Source of the DNA: Cunninghamella blakesleeana
Taxonomy: Eukaryota; Mucoromycota; Mucoromycetes; Mucorales; Cunninghamellaceae
Length of the DNA: 64,000 nt
NCBI GenBank assembly: GCA_017871115.1
Contig: JAFCIZ010000001.1
Coordinates: 3,515,501-3,579,500, forward strand
Direction: 5' to 3'
The notes below the pieces were generated by a model. It was not told where the DNA came from. It worked only from the letters and a program-made list of their open reading frames with translations, and made no database searches. The position numbers and the translations under genes were made by a program. Positions 1 through 13,014 of the stretch are shown one piece after another (positions within the stretch are counted from its first letter, which is position 1; each line of letters starts with the position of its first letter).

Positions 1-933
1 AAGAGAGAGAAAAAAAATAAAAAAGACCCAATTTTTTTTTTGAAACCAATCCAAATCAGGAAAAGAAGAGCTTTTTTTTTATTATTATTCTATTCTTTTC
101 TCTTCTTTTTTATATCTACCTAATGATCAATCATGTTTTTTTTTAAAAAAGAAAAAACATGATATATATTTAGAATATATTTTATTTATTGACTCTTTTT
201 AAACTATTTGTTTATTTGTTTTATATGCTACGCTCATCCTCTCTTTTATATTTTGTCAATCTAACTAAAAAGGAAACTGAACAAACATCATTTGAGTTCG
301 AAAATCCATTCTTTTGGTGTTACGTTAACTCAGATCCATCATTTTGGTAAGTTTCTTTTTTCTTATTCATTTTATCAAAAAAAACTTATTAAAAAAACCC
401 CATGTTTGAATAAAAATAAAAGACTATCGGTTAAATGATTAAAAATAGAAGATTATAAAAAAGACATTATTCATTTTTTTTAATTAAATTAAAATGAGTA
501 AAAAAAAAAAAAAACTATCTAATAAAAAAAAAAAAAGAAAAAAAAAATGATGATGTGAAAAAAGTATATATATATAAAACACACAGAAAGAAAATATTAA
601 TATTAGGGAAAGGAGAAAAAGAATAGTAAAGATTATATAAATATATATATATAATAATAATAAAAAAAGAATAATAGTAATATAATGATTATATATAAAT
701 ATATAAACAAATAAATAAAAAAGATATGATATTAAGAGAATGGAGTATATATTATTAATAGATAAAATAAAAAAGTAGATAGAGTGAGAGGAGAATAAGG
801 GAAAGTAGAAAATAAATAAAAATAATAATAATAATAAAAAAATACAAAATAATAATAATTAATTAATTAAGTTTCATTAAACTTTTAAGAAATTTTTTTT
901 AGTTGTTGCGTGAGAGAAAGAGAGCAATGACAA

Positions 934-970
<37 letters not shown>

Positions 971-1030
971 TGGAATAGTATTATATATAAATAGATAGTA
1001 GGTAGAGAGAGGAGATTATGAATTTTTTAT
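1..1030. other. AT-rich gene-free stretch downstream of the StuA-like gene
   Basis: No supported coding exon was found. The stretch holds A and T homopolymers, a trinucleotide run near 934-970, and probably the 3' untranslated region and terminator of the minus-strand APSES gene that ends at 1031. A slightly more complex patch at about 225-350 has no clear reading frame. Confidence 0.5.
934..970. repeat. (TAG)n microsatellite
   Basis: About twelve consecutive AGT/TAG triplets lie just past the stop codon of the APSES gene, probably in its 3' untranslated region. Confidence 0.9.
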
Positions 1031-2771
1031 TCACCAAGATTGAGTATGATTATTATTATTATTATTGTTATTATTATTATTATTAATAGTTGTATGAGAT
1101 TGGGTATATGAACCATAATAATCTAAGGTTGCTTGATCAAAAGAAGCAGGATGATTAGTTGTATTCATAGAAGTAGAGAAAGGATATTTTTGTTGTTGAT
1201 GTTGATAAAGAGGTTCATGGAAAGAAGCGGTTGATAAACAAGGATGAGTATAATAAAAGGAAGAGTCTAAATTGGTATTAGATGGTAAAGTAGGAGCCAT
1301 AGGTAATTGTTGTTGAGGAGGAGGAGATGATAAATAAGAATTAGAAGAGGATATATTATTATTTGAAGTTGAAGTGGCTGTTGTCATGTTTGAATCATAA
1401 AATAAGGATTGTTGTGATGGAGTAGCAGGGGAAGAATCTGATACCGTTAATGAAAACATGGAACTACTTCCTTTACTTGAATAATCTATTAAGCTTTGTT
1501 GATCAAATAATGAATCAGATGATAATAAATGATCTGTATTAAATTGTTGTTGTTGTTGTTGTTGATGATCACGGTAAGGATAATAATTATTGTTATTATT
1601 ATTGTTATTATTGTTATTTGACATGGATGGTACAGAAGGAGTTAATGGTAATTGTTCTAAAGAAGTATGTTGAGATTGTGAATAACGATGAGGAGAATAA
1701 ATTTCTTCTTCGATTGAAGTATGTTGTTGTAAATATAATTGATTGGTAGGAATAAAGAAATTTGAATGAGGTGGAGCCATAGGGTTAGAGAAAAAGTAAA
1801 TAGAAGGATCATCTACAAATAATGGGTAAAGTAAATCTTTGATATTGTGTTGAATAGCCAAAGCTTTTGCACGTGAGAAGGTCACCCTGTATATATATAT
1901 ATATATATAAAATAAAATAAATATAAATAAAAGATTAGTATTTCATCTAAAAAAAAATATTTTTTTTTTTGTATTGGTTACACTATATTTGATTATTATT
2001 ATTATTATTATTATTTACCAAACGCCTTTGAGATGCATAGCGCCCACTTTTACTACAACTCGGCCTTTTTCATTCTTTAATATACCATCTCTTTTACCAC
2101 GGGACATACCAGTTACATTTAATAATTTAGTTCCATTAATCATATCATTATCTATATTAAGAAAGAGTAGAAAAAGTAATATAAAATTAGAAAAAGAGAT
2201 GAAAAAAGATAAGAAATAATAATATGATGATATTGATTTATAATATAAATAAATAAAATAACACAGGAGTTGTAAAAAAAAAAAAAAAAAAAAAAAGGAT
2301 TGTATATATTTTTTTAAAGGGATAATAATAATAATATTATTATTATTATGAATGGGGTATATTATTATTATTATTTATTTATTTATTTATTTTACCTTTT
2401 CTTCTTGCCACACAAATACCACGAGCATCTACTTGGAAACATACAGTACCTTCATCTTCCCAGAATGAAGTAGTGATTTTTGGTCTTAAAGAAGCATTAT
2501 TACTGTTGTTATTATTGTTATTATTACTGTCATTAGTATTAAGAGTAGAATGGTGGGGAGGGGTAGGTGGAGAAGATAAAGTGGAATGAAGAGCTGGAGC
2601 AGATGCTGCTGCTAAAGGTTGATGGGTATACCAATTATATTGTTGTTGATGTAAAGATTGTTGTGATTGTTGTGGTTGTGGTTGTTGTGGTTGTGAATAA
2701 TATGTATCTGGTAAACTAAGAAAACTAGCATCTTTACAAGAAGAAAATGAATTATTGGTATAATGATACAT
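1031..2771 (-). CDS. stuA: StuA-like APSES transcription factor
   Basis: Three exons: 2771-2396, 2151-2019 and 1886-1031, giving about 454 residues with consistent splice phases. The APSES (KilA-N-like) DNA-binding domain is rebuilt across both introns: [17 protein letters not shown] in exon 1, [20 protein letters not shown] through MHLKGVW in exon 2, then [12 protein letters not shown] and [10 protein letters not shown] in exon 3. This matches the StuA/Efg1/Phd1 group of bHLH-like regulators, which in fungi control development, morphogenesis and sporulation in the nucleus. The rest is low complexity: Gln-rich before the domain and Asn, Gln and Ser runs after it, typical of activation regions. 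The start was chosen because the frame opens there and a CT-rich tract lies directly upstream on the coding strand. The family call is firm; the exact paralogue is not, because Mucoromycota often carry several. Confidence 0.93.
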
Positions 2772-3691
2772 AATGAATAAAAAATGGATAAAGAAAGAGA
2801 GGGAAAAAAATGGAGTGCGTATTAAAAAAATTCAAATTTAAATTTAATTGGCTAATAAAATAATTTCTTTTTTTTTTCTTTTTATCTTCTGTTTTTAATA
2901 TATATAAATTGATTATATATATCACAAGAAATAAAATAAAATAAAAAAAGTGTATATAAACTATAAATTAAGGGAAAGGAGAATATATATATAAAAAAAT
3001 ATATATAAAAAAAAAAGATGGAGAGAGAGAGTTTTTTTTTTTAAGGGAAAAGAAAAAAAAAAGATTTATAAAAGAAGAAAAGAAAAAAAAAAGAAAGGAA
3101 AAAGAAAGAAAGAGAAATAAAAATTTTTGAATTGTTTTTTAAAAGGATTTAATCTCTCGCTTTCTCTCGTGGTTCCCTTCTATTATAATTTTATTATTGA
3201 TTCACTATATATAAAAAAAAAAAGAAGCAGTAACAATTTAATATCTTAAGAAAAGGGGGGAGGAGTACAAAAAAAAAGTATAATGAAATAAGTTTAACGG
3301 AGAAGTTTAGGTTACCACCAAAATAATTATCATTGGGGGGAGAAAGAAAAGATGATCATATAGGAAAAAAGGGAACTTTGTAACTCTAACAACCCCAAAC
3401 GGGGATTCAATATCCTTTCATCTCGACTAATATTTATTTTATATATAATAGTAATAAAATAACAATAATAATGTTATAAATATTATTATTATTACTATTA
3501 TTATTATTATTATTATTAATCTATATATATTCTTTGGTTGCCAAAATAAGTTTATATTAATATTTATTAAATGATTTCATTATTTATTTATTATTATTTA
3601 TTTTAAATGGTTTTAAATCAATTATTTATAAAATCTATTTTGAAATACAGTTGTAATAAACTTTTTTTTTAATTTGAATCTCCACTTTTAT

Positions 3692-3711
3692 TGTGTGTGT
3701 GTGTGTGTGTT
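3692..3711. repeat. (GT)n microsatellite
   Basis: About ten GT units in the intergenic region upstream of the APSES gene, followed by a degenerate TTTGTATGTG extension. Confidence 0.9.
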
Positions 3712-3736
3712 TGTATGTGTTTAAATTTTTATAAGC

Positions 3737-3742
<6 letters not shown>

Positions 3743-3772
<30 letters not shown>
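3743..3772. repeat. (AT)n microsatellite
   Basis: About fifteen AT units, continued by further TTTTATAT elements, in the intergenic region upstream of the APSES gene. Confidence 0.9.
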
Positions 3773-3776
<4 letters not shown>

Positions 3777-5337
3777 TATATATTTTTATATATATATAAA
3801 TTGAAAATCATTACTATATTAAAAAAATGTGAAAAAGAAATAAAATAAACCTTCCATTTTCCATTTTTCATTTTCTTATCATTTATAATAATAAATAATA
3901 TAATAAATAATAATAATAATAATAATAAAAAATCGTCTTATTTCTTTATATCAAAAAGGCATAGTATAAAAGGTAATCTGTCCACGTGTATATTATGAAA
4001 AATGGTCCAAAGCGAAAAAATAATAAAATTGTACCTCCTCCTCGGTTGAATTATTAAATCCTTTTAATATTTTGTATGTGAAAAATTTTTGTATCAATAT
4101 TATATTATTTTTTTAATATTAAAAAAAAAAATATTAAGAAACACAATGGAACTAAACCAATAAAAATAAAAATAAATGATAGAATGATCAAGAATAATAA
4201 TAAAAATCACTTCATTCTTATCTAACAAACCCATAGTATTAAGAAATCTTTTTTTTTTTTTACGTAGTTTTAGTACCACCTTGAAAAAAAAAAATATCCC
4301 ATTCTTTTCTCACTCTCGCTCTCTCTTTTTTTTTTTTTTACCCTTGCTTTTTTCAAAAAGAGGATTGAGTGGCTAATATTCAAAAGTTCCCCTTTTTTAG
4401 AACTTTGATTTGTTCAACGTTTTTTAATTAATAATTAACTTATATATACCCTTTTACCACTTTTCATTATTATTATTTAATTTGATTGAGATGAATTCAT
4501 TTATTTATTTATTTTTAATCTTTACGTAATGAGACACTAAAATAAAATTATATTCTTTCTTTTTGATAAAAAGAAAAGGAAACTTCAAATCAATTAAATC
4601 CCAAGGAATACAAGAAAAAAAAAATAATCGGAGATGAAATTTATCTGTCAAAATAAAAAATTTCCCTTAGTATTATTATTTATGAGCCAATGATTAACCC
4701 CATTCACCCAGATATCATTTTTGTATAACAATAAGAATCGTCATTTATATATGTATATATGAAATCTGAGATACGTAAGGCCAAGTAGTAAAAAGAAAAA
4801 GAAGAAATTTTCATTTTTATTAATTTTACTAAAAGTAGAATATAATTACGTTGGGTTATAACCAATATAAAACACACCGTTATATATAAACGGTTTTTTA
4901 AAACGTGGGGTAATCAAAAAAAAAAGCGGGAAATGTTAATATATATATATATAAAAAAAAAAAGGGAAAAGAAAATGAATGGTGTCATTTAATTGATTAC
5001 ACGAGCCATATTTTTATTGATATATATAGTATTAAAATAATAATTATTGATAATGATTCGTTATTTGTATGATTTTCTTCTTCTTGTAGAACTGAGATTT
5101 AATTTATCGTAGATATAAAAAAAAACTATCAGAAAATGAAAACGTGTTTTCATTTTAAAGTTTATGCAGTTAAACTTTTTTGTTGCATATCTATCGTTCC
5201 TATTATATATATGATAATAATACTAATAGTATTAAATTGGATATACATACAATAGTTTATTTTTCTTATTGTTATTATTTACATATTTACTTACATTTAA
5301 ATGTCAATTGTCTAATACATATCTTCGTTTATTATTA

Positions 5338-8300
5338 TTATTGCTGTTGAAATAATTTATATATTACATCTTTTGTTAATTGATGAATACGGTCTAGTGA
5401 TGTCATGTTTTTTGTCATATTATATCTAATTAAAAATTGTAATAATAATAATAATGAAAGGGAAAAAAATTTATGATATTTTAGTTTTTTTTTTTTTGAT
5501 TCGCATGACAATGTGATGAGGATTTTCTTATTTTAGAAAATCCTGAGCCTTTCAACTTACCTAAATAGTAAAGCATTTGCTAATCTTACGTAGATGCCTG
5601 TTGTGGAATCCCAGTTTTGGGTCATTTTCATTTGTTGAATAGGTATTGGCCATGTATCCTTCCATTTTTCAATAACCACCGATGTAAGTTTAACATTGTT
5701 GTATACCTTTTCAGGAAATATCTGGATCCCATTTATAAAAAAAAAAAAGAACAAGATATGAATATCTATCAGGTTACCCGACCCTTAATATATATATATA
5801 TATATATATATGCATTTTCAAATTGATCATTCTAATTTAAACTTACACGTAGTATTAATAATGGCACTAGTAAAACATAAATCATTGCATTATCTTGAAT
5901 TATTTCATAAAATTGATCACCATATAAACTGAATAAAATATAAAAAATAAAAAAAGTTGCCAATAAATTAAACTCTCTCTCCTCTTCGGATATTATATTA
6001 ACTCTTTTCTTTTTCATTGGCTCTTTTATATATATTTGTGACTTACCTATTTTGTGATTCTAAAAGTTGAGTACATTTTTCAAGTACAATTAAAATTAAA
6101 TGCTCATGATTTATCATTGCCAAAGTAAGCATTTGCCATGTACGAATAAAAATCGATTCATTAGGTGCATCATAAAATTTTTCCACTAACAGGCTAATCG
6201 TTTTTTCGAGGCTTTTTTCATTGGCTCTAGAACTCCATAATTGTATTGGCCATAATAATTCCATCTCTTCATTTTCTACAAAAAGAAATAATATTAAAAA
6301 ATGCGGATGAGAAAAAAAAAAAAAAAAAGTATTAAACATTAAAAATTTCTTGTCGATGGAGATAATTATTTTACCGCTAAGCTTCATTTTCTTCATTTCC
6401 TTTTTTGTACCCATAAGAGAACATATATCTTTCGGTGAGGATGATTTCGTGATATTTGGTTTATATTCAAAAGGTACATCTTGTGGATATTGTAAATAAT
6501 CTCTAAAAATAATACAAGTATATATATATATTAAACAATTATTGTTCATTTAACCATATTTTTCTTTATATATTTGTATCCATGTATTTGTTCTTATATT
6601 ACTAACTGTTATTTAACATACCTAATAAGGTCTATATATAACAACACACTATCATCAGACCAATGATCAACTAATAACGCCTTAGCAATCAATCCTTTTA
6701 TTACTTGATTTGACCGTTCATCTTTTGTTTGAGTTAATTTATTCATTAAGGTTCGAATTAGATTGGTTAGATCTATTTTATTTTATCAAAAAAAGGTAAA
6801 ATAATAGTAATAATAATAATAAATTTTCATATCATGTACATTTATTGATACTATAATTAGGGATAAAATATTAATATAAAAAAAAAAAAAACTTACTTAT
6901 AAATGGCATGCATTGGATTATCATTTCACAGCACTTATTACTATGACAAACACATCTTAATAAATCATATGCTAATGATTCACTATATTTAATGATAAAA
7001 ATAGAAAAATTATTTTTCTTTTTAGTAAAATAAAATAAAATAACGATGACATGTGGACTTTATTATTATCTATTTAACTTTAAAACTTACCAAATAATGG
7101 ATGGTTCTTCCCAATTGGTTATTATATAGTTCAACAAGCCGTGCATGATTTCAAGATAGAAAAAAACACTAGATTCATTATCTGTCGTTGTTAAAGTAGG
7201 CTCAATCCTTGCTGTCAATGTAGAAAAAGAGATTTGTGGGTTCGATACAAAACAATTAATAATGTTTGAAACAGGCACAGAATGGTGATCCTTTATAGGT
7301 GATGGTGGTTGATAGATAGCATCTGACCAAGGAAATTGACAGATAGATAATATAATGGCTGTTGGTATCACGTTACATAATGTGCTAAATGTTGGAATAA
7401 AGCCATATATAAATGGTAGAAATAATTGATTGATAAATTGCCATGGTTTATTTATTGGGTAATTTTCAATCTAATGATTAAAAAAAAAGAAAGAGAAGAA
7501 AAAAAAAACATGAAAAATGACGTCAAAACTTCCATATATTTTTAAGTATTACTTATCTTTAGAGTTTTTTTTTTATTACCATTGATTTGCATATGATTCT
7601 AATTCTTTCAATTGAATCATGGTCATCTTCCACTTTTTGCTTTGTATCAACTAAAGATAACCATTCACCTTTTTGAAGTAATGCTAATAAAAGAAATTTT
7701 AAATAATTTGATATATGTTCGTTTAATTGCTTGTTCTATAATAATCATATTAATGAAGTAAAGAAAAAGAAAAGATGTATATTTTTTATTGATATTTACT
7801 CGTAATTTGTTTAATATATAAATATTATGTCTTTTTTATTTTTTTACCTTGAGATGAAGTATAGAGTTGACTTTTTTTTGTTTCTTGGATAATAATTGAG
7901 TTGATTGAAGATTATTTGAAATCCAATACCAACTTATTGCTACGTGTAGATACTCTTCTTCTATTTATATATATTAAAAAAAATGTCAAACAAGTACACG
8001 TTATTTTATTTTATTTTATTATCTTGTATTGAATATATTCTATTTTGTTATTACGTTTACTTGAATCATCCATTAAAATGGATTGACATGTTTTTATAAA
8101 TATATCTAATTCATTCCAAGCACAAAGGGTAATCATATCATGGGATGGTTGCCACTAATATATATATATATACGAATATAAATATTTTTGTTAAAAATAA
8201 AATTATAAATAAAAAATTTGATATAAAAATAAATTCTTTATTACATTTACACTTACTTTTTTTGCTAGAGACAATATTTTTATGTTATAAGTCCATATAT

Positions 8301-9442
8301 CTTGTATTTGTTTTATATGTTGTTCATCTAATCCATTCTTGTCATCGATAATAGTAATAAGAGTATTGTTGCTTTTGTTATCATTACGATTATAATTAGT
8401 GTCATCCTTTGATTCTTCTTTGAAAAAAGACATAATCATTATCGAGGTTAAAGATAATAAGGTATCATACGTTGTGCAAACAAGTAATGTGGGTGTATCG
8501 CTAGAAAAGATTAATAATAATACTATTTAAGTACTGTTGAATCAATTTGAATTATAGTTATATATATATGCATTTATGTACAAACGTATCGTTACCTATA
8601 TTGTTCTAAAATACGAAATAGGTCGGGAATAAACAAATACAAGGTATTAAGTTGATATTTTATATCAGTAGAAATAGAATCATTGTTGATAAAAGATAAT
8701 GATGAAGAAGGCGACGGAGTCATGATTTGTTTTGTTATAAAAGAAAATAATAAACTAGCAGCTAAATTATCTCGTTTATCATCATGTTGTAATTCCCTTT
8801 TGATCATTGCTTGATACTGTTCATTGTAATCTGAATAAAATAATAATCCACTTAATAGTTGATATATATTTTCTTGTAATCCATTTTTCTTGGATTTTAA
8901 TATCTAATTAATATATTTATAACAAAAATAATAAAAAATTAAAAAAAAAGAAAAAAAGAAAAAAAGAAAAATTAATTTATTTATGCATGATTTTTTTTAA
9001 ATTTTATTTCATTTTATATACCTTTTCTTTTAAGGGTGAATAAATCAATTGCAGGGCTGAATCTAGATCACTATCTGCATCATTGGTCTTTTTTATATAA
9101 TTATCAAGTGAAAAAAGGGCTTTAACAACAGGTGCTATTAAATAAAGAAAATTGTAATAAAAGTTAAAAAGTCAAAGTAAAAAAAAAATCATATATATAT
9201 ATATTACAATTATTCTGTATTGATACATCTTTTTTCTTTTTCCAAGTATCAATAGCCGTTATTAAAACTCGAGATTTAACTTGTAATAGTAAATGTAAAG
9301 CTTTTCCAATTGGTAAATACGAGTGATCTATTAAATCAGTAACCGATGATGTCGCTGTTGCAGATTGTTTATTATTATTATTATTAATTAAAAGATTTGC
9401 TTCATATGCTTTATCGTCTATTGTAAGTAAAGAATCAACCAT
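5338..9442 (-). CDS. Unidentified 855-residue alpha-helical protein, 15 exons
   Basis: Fifteen exons join with matching phases: 9442-9208, 9134-9022, 8903-8596, 8500-8257, 8154-8061, 7960-7848, 7735-7580, 7470-7091, 6982-6897, 6772-6622, 6502-6375, 6275-6047, 5928-5847, 5721-5561 and 5425-5338. The regular splicing and open frame over 2.5 kb make a real gene very likely. The protein is rich in Leu, Ile and amphipathic helix-like segments, for example IGKALHLLLQVKSRVLITAI, KGLIAKALLVDHWSDDSVLL and TWQMLTLAMINHEHLILIVL. It has no signal peptide and no clear membrane span, so it resembles HEAT/ARM-type solenoids. I recognise no family signature and assign no function. It starts at MVDSLLTIDD and ends KLFQQQ. 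Upstream on the coding strand are pyrimidine-rich sequence and an AAAATTTT-type element. Structure-based search would be the way to place it. Confidence 0.82.
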
Positions 9443-9640
9443 TATTAAATATTTACTGCATTTAAAAGTAAAATAAAATTAAAAAAAAAATGGATAATAA
9501 AGAGTAACAATATTAAAATAATGAATAAAAAAAAATAGGGCTAAAGAAAAATGGAAAAAAAATAAGTCCCTTTTTCCTTCTTTAAAAAAAATTTAAGCCC
9601 CGTAAAATTTTAACTTTTTTTTTCTTTCTCTCTTTTTTCA
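9443..9640. promoter_or_regulatory. Promoter region of the 15-exon gene
   Basis: Short stretch between the start codon at 9442 and the LINE fragment. Read on the minus strand it contains C/T-rich and T-rich tracts, the pattern seen before most starts in this window, and AAAATTTT-like elements near 9585-9615. No exact core promoter element is assigned. Confidence 0.35.
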
Positions 9641-11143
9641 ACCGCCCATACATCCAATCCTATTAAAACTACTATAAGACCTGTTTAATAATGTAAAAAC
9701 AGAAGTTATACTTAACAATCATAAATCTACCCGATTCCAATCTAAAACTGGGGCCTTACAAGATTCAATTCTTTTACCTTTTTTATATTCCATTTATATT
9801 GATTCTCTATCTAATTATCTGAGAGCAGACCCAGTATACCCAACATCATACCCAACTTCACTAACTCAATTATTATCCAAAATCAAATATTTACTATATG
9901 CAAATAATGTCGTTCTCATTGCTACTTCAGAAATGATACAGCAATTACTCACAAAATGTGAATCACATAGTCAGTTATTAGGGTATAAATGGAACCCATC
10001 CAAATGTGTCATAATTCTACCATTAAAAAAAAGGAAAAATAAAAATAATAATAGTAACGATATAAATAATGAACTTTTACAACAATATTATCTATATGAT
10101 ACGCCTATACCAACCCAACAACCATTCTCATATCTTGGAATACCAATAGCACATGGAGGAATAATAAATAAACATGAATACAACTAAGGCTATAAACACA
10201 TTAAGAATCCTAACATCAAACGACTTCAACAGTGGTGATTTTAGTAGGCATACTTGCAGCAGAATATATCAACAATTCATTAGATCACAATTTGAGTACG
10301 GATTGGCAATTATAACATTCAACAAACAACAAATAAAAAAAAAGGGAAATCACGTAAAACAAATGTATTAGACAAATATGCTCAGCAAATAGCAGATCAT
10401 CAACTATAATAATGAAACATCTAGCACGACTACCGTCAATGCATGAAAGAATAGAAATTCTACAAATGAAGTATCTAGATAGAGCCAAATATCAACCAGA
10501 AGACTCACTCCTTAACATTATCATAACTATACTATCAATATCGACACCAACTCCACCTAGTACAAAAGATATTTATAGGAAACATAGTCTTAGGAACCAA
10601 ATAAAAAACCAACCGTATTATATAATACAATAATGGATAAACAACAATTAATCGATATAAAAATACTTATTAAAAAATATCAACTCAATAAGCTCCTAGA
10701 TAACACAAAACACTCATCATTATTACAAAGTTGTAAACATAAGATAGCAATAGACCCTATACTATATCATCCTGTGAATAACAAAATCAAAACTAGATTA
10801 ATACGGTGGCGAATTGGATGGCTACCTTGCGGTAAACCTAAAGCTTGTATTTGTAACCACTATCCCCTTACCCGTAAACATGTAATTCAATGCCTCCACA
10901 TGCATTCAAGACTATCCATTCATCCACAAATAGCATCAGACCCGCTCTCATATCTTATCAATAGAATACCAATAAACCCTCCAATTAGGCAACTAAAAAT
11001 AAAACGATGGAACAGAAGTTGGCCACAAATATGTGACATACTACTAGAAACTGAACAAACACAGCACCCACAACATAGTGAATGCAAAGACACTTCACCA
11101 GATTTATTTCTTGATTGTGTTAATATATATAACAAATCATAAT
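9641..11143 (+). pseudogene. 5'-truncated, inactivated non-LTR retrotransposon (LINE) reverse transcriptase
   Basis: The region encodes, in several broken plus frames, the C-terminal half of a LINE ORF2. From about 9681: block 4 of the reverse transcriptase (TGALQDSILLPFLYSIYID), then the active-site box KYLLYANNVVLIA at 9888-9926, where functional enzymes have YADD, then QLLGYKWNPSKC and PFSYLGIPIAHGG. After a frame break near 10187 come thumb-like segments (FIRSQFEYGLAI) and RLPSMHERIEILQMKYLDRA. A last frame from 10633 carries a CxC...H...C zinc knuckle (CGKPKACICNHYPLTRKHVI) and stops at 11142. At least three frame breaks, loss of both catalytic Asp and absence of ORF1, endonuclease and most of the fingers mark it as dead. 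5' truncation is usual for target-primed insertion. Confidence 0.88.
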
Positions 11144-11783
11144 TCAAACACTCCTCTGGCTCTATGACCTTCTAGTTATATATATATCTCTTTTTTTTAT
11201 TTTTTTAGATATATAATAATAATATTTCACCCCCAATAGAATTTTTCTACTGTAATATACATATAAATCTTTTTACCGATTTTAAACCATCCTTTTTATT
11301 CCTGCATTTTGAAGGATTTTTTTAGTTTTAGTCTCTTTCATGCAATTGGTCAGAGTGAATAGTCAGAAATGACACAGCGCTCATAGGCTTATTATTTTTA
11401 TTTTTAAATCCCGAAATAATAATAATATTTAAATAAAAAAAATTATTGTTTCTCTCTTTTTTCGTTTTTTAATACTTTTATATACATACACATTCACTTT
11501 TGAATAAAATGATACTATAGACAATTATTTATTATAAAAAGAATACTATATGAATAAACTAAAAAGTTATCGAAAGGGAATCAATCAATACGTACGATCT
11601 TTTTTTTTTTTTTTTTTGCTGTTTTGCTGTTATTGCTGTAAAAAGAAAAAAATAATAAAAAGAGTTATATATATACATATATATAAATATTAAGCTAAAA
11701 ATTAGGAGGAGGTGTCATAATTGAAAAAAGAGAGGGGTGTATATACAATAAAATATAAGCAGTATATGCGAAAATACATAAAA
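11144..11783. other. Intergenic region, LINE 3' flank and CCCH-gene 3' side
   Basis: No coding exon seen. The 5' part may hold the LINE 3' untranslated region, though no poly-A tail or target-site duplication could be fixed. The element TTTAAATCCC occurs at 11403-11412 and a T15-type run near 11601. The side next to 11784 should contain the terminator of the CCCH gene. Confidence 0.4.
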
Positions 11784-13014
11784 CTAATTAGAAAAAGTAG
11801 TTGGTAAATAGGAATAACCATTTGAAAAATAAGAAATAGTACTTGAAATTGATTCATTAGGTGGAATAGAAGGAGAGGGGGTGATAGGGCCATTAATATC
11901 TTCAATTAAATTTTGTGGAATTAAAGAAACTGGAGGAGAAGTATTAAAAAAGAAATCCATATTGCCTTTTGTTGTTAAAAAATGACTGGAAGAAAAAGCA
12001 GTAGCATTATTAGGACAGGACAAAGTGGAAGTGGATGAAGAAATAGAGGAAGAGCGCTGATTATTCATTAATGTTGAAGTAGGTGGTGGCGGTGTTGGTA
12101 TATTAGAAGTACAGGAAGAGGATGGTGATGGTGAAGCCATTGGTAAAAAGGAAGAATGGTAAGGTAAAGAATAACGCCTAGTTTGTTGTTGATGTTCATG
12201 CTCATGTTGTTTGGATAAAATGGTATTACTAAATGAAATGTCGCTGATAATGGATGACCGTTTTTCATTTAGATTGGGCGTTGAATGATTTTTAATTAAA
12301 TTAGAACTGAATGATGAATTCGAATGATTTTCTTGATTTGTACTATGCAAAAAGGTGCATCGTACACCGTAAGGACACGTCCCAGTTGTTTCAAAAGTAT
12401 GACACCACTCGGTTTTATATTTTGGATGCCTTTCAACGGATCTTAAATCTTCTTTACCATGAGCATATTTACATTTATCACCATATCTATTTATGTTTAT
12501 AAAATAATAAATTATGAAATAATAACAATCATAATAGTAGCAATAAAAAAAAGAATAAAAAAGTGAGATTGATGATGATATTTTTTTTTTATGTGTTATG
12601 TTCATTATTTAACCAATCAAAAAATGAAACTTTATTTAGTGCATTTTTTTTTTTCCTTTTACCTGCATGTGTTACGTTCTTCCCAATTTCTACATAATTC
12701 AGTTTTATAAAGTCTAACTCGTTTTTGATCAGGATCTTCATTTACTTTTAATTCAGTATAATTTTGATGTTGATAAGAAGGTGTGGATGACGATGAAGAG
12801 GATAAGGATGTTGAAGAAGATGAAGTTATCATTTGGATATTGGTATTAATAGAGAGTGCCACGTCTTCTAATATATAGAAGTAGATATATATTGTTAATA
12901 GTTTACTTTTTATTATTATATTTTTATTATGGTACACTTACCTTTCTTTTGTTTGATCACAGGTTTTTTTTGATTTTTAGTATTATTTGGTTTCTTTAAA
13001 ATAAGATCACTCAT
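11784..13014 (-). CDS. Tandem CCCH zinc-finger RNA-binding protein (TTP/TIS11-like)
   Basis: Three exons, 13014-12942, 12867-12663 and 12486-11784, give about 326 residues. Two fingers of C-x8-C-x5-C-x3-H form are visible: [20 protein letters not shown], split by intron 2 inside the finger, and [20 protein letters not shown]. Each is preceded by the family lead-in, KTELC or KYKTEWC, with the spacing of tristetraprolin/TIS11. Such proteins bind AU-rich elements in mRNA 3' ends and promote decay; yeast Cth1/Cth2 act this way in iron limitation and S. pombe Zfs1 in mating and flocculation. Which role applies here cannot be read from the sequence. The N-terminus is Lys-rich and Ser-rich, and the C-terminus is long, Ser/Pro-rich and probably disordered. 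It shares a roughly 1 kb divergent upstream region with the GH16 gene. Confidence 0.93.

Larger units (their letters stand above)
2772..5337. other. Long gene-free region upstream of stuA
   Basis: About 2.6 kb separates the APSES start codon from the 3' end of the next minus-strand gene. I find no exon with both open frame and splice signals. It contains a GT repeat at 3692-3711, an AT repeat at 3743-3772, many poly-A/T runs, and a short inverted pair at about 4877-4894 (ACCGTT...AACGGT). Long upstream regions are common for developmental regulators, so much of this may be promoter. Confidence 0.5.

Noticed and set aside
290..310. tRNA T-arm-like GTTCGAAAATCC
   Set aside because: No acceptor stem, D-arm or anticodon arm could be folded around it.
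1974..2219. Plus-strand open frame of 81 codons
   Set aside because: It overlaps exon 2 of the APSES gene on the other strand; the real coding signal ([16 protein letters not shown]) is on the minus strand and the plus frame is hydrophobic noise.
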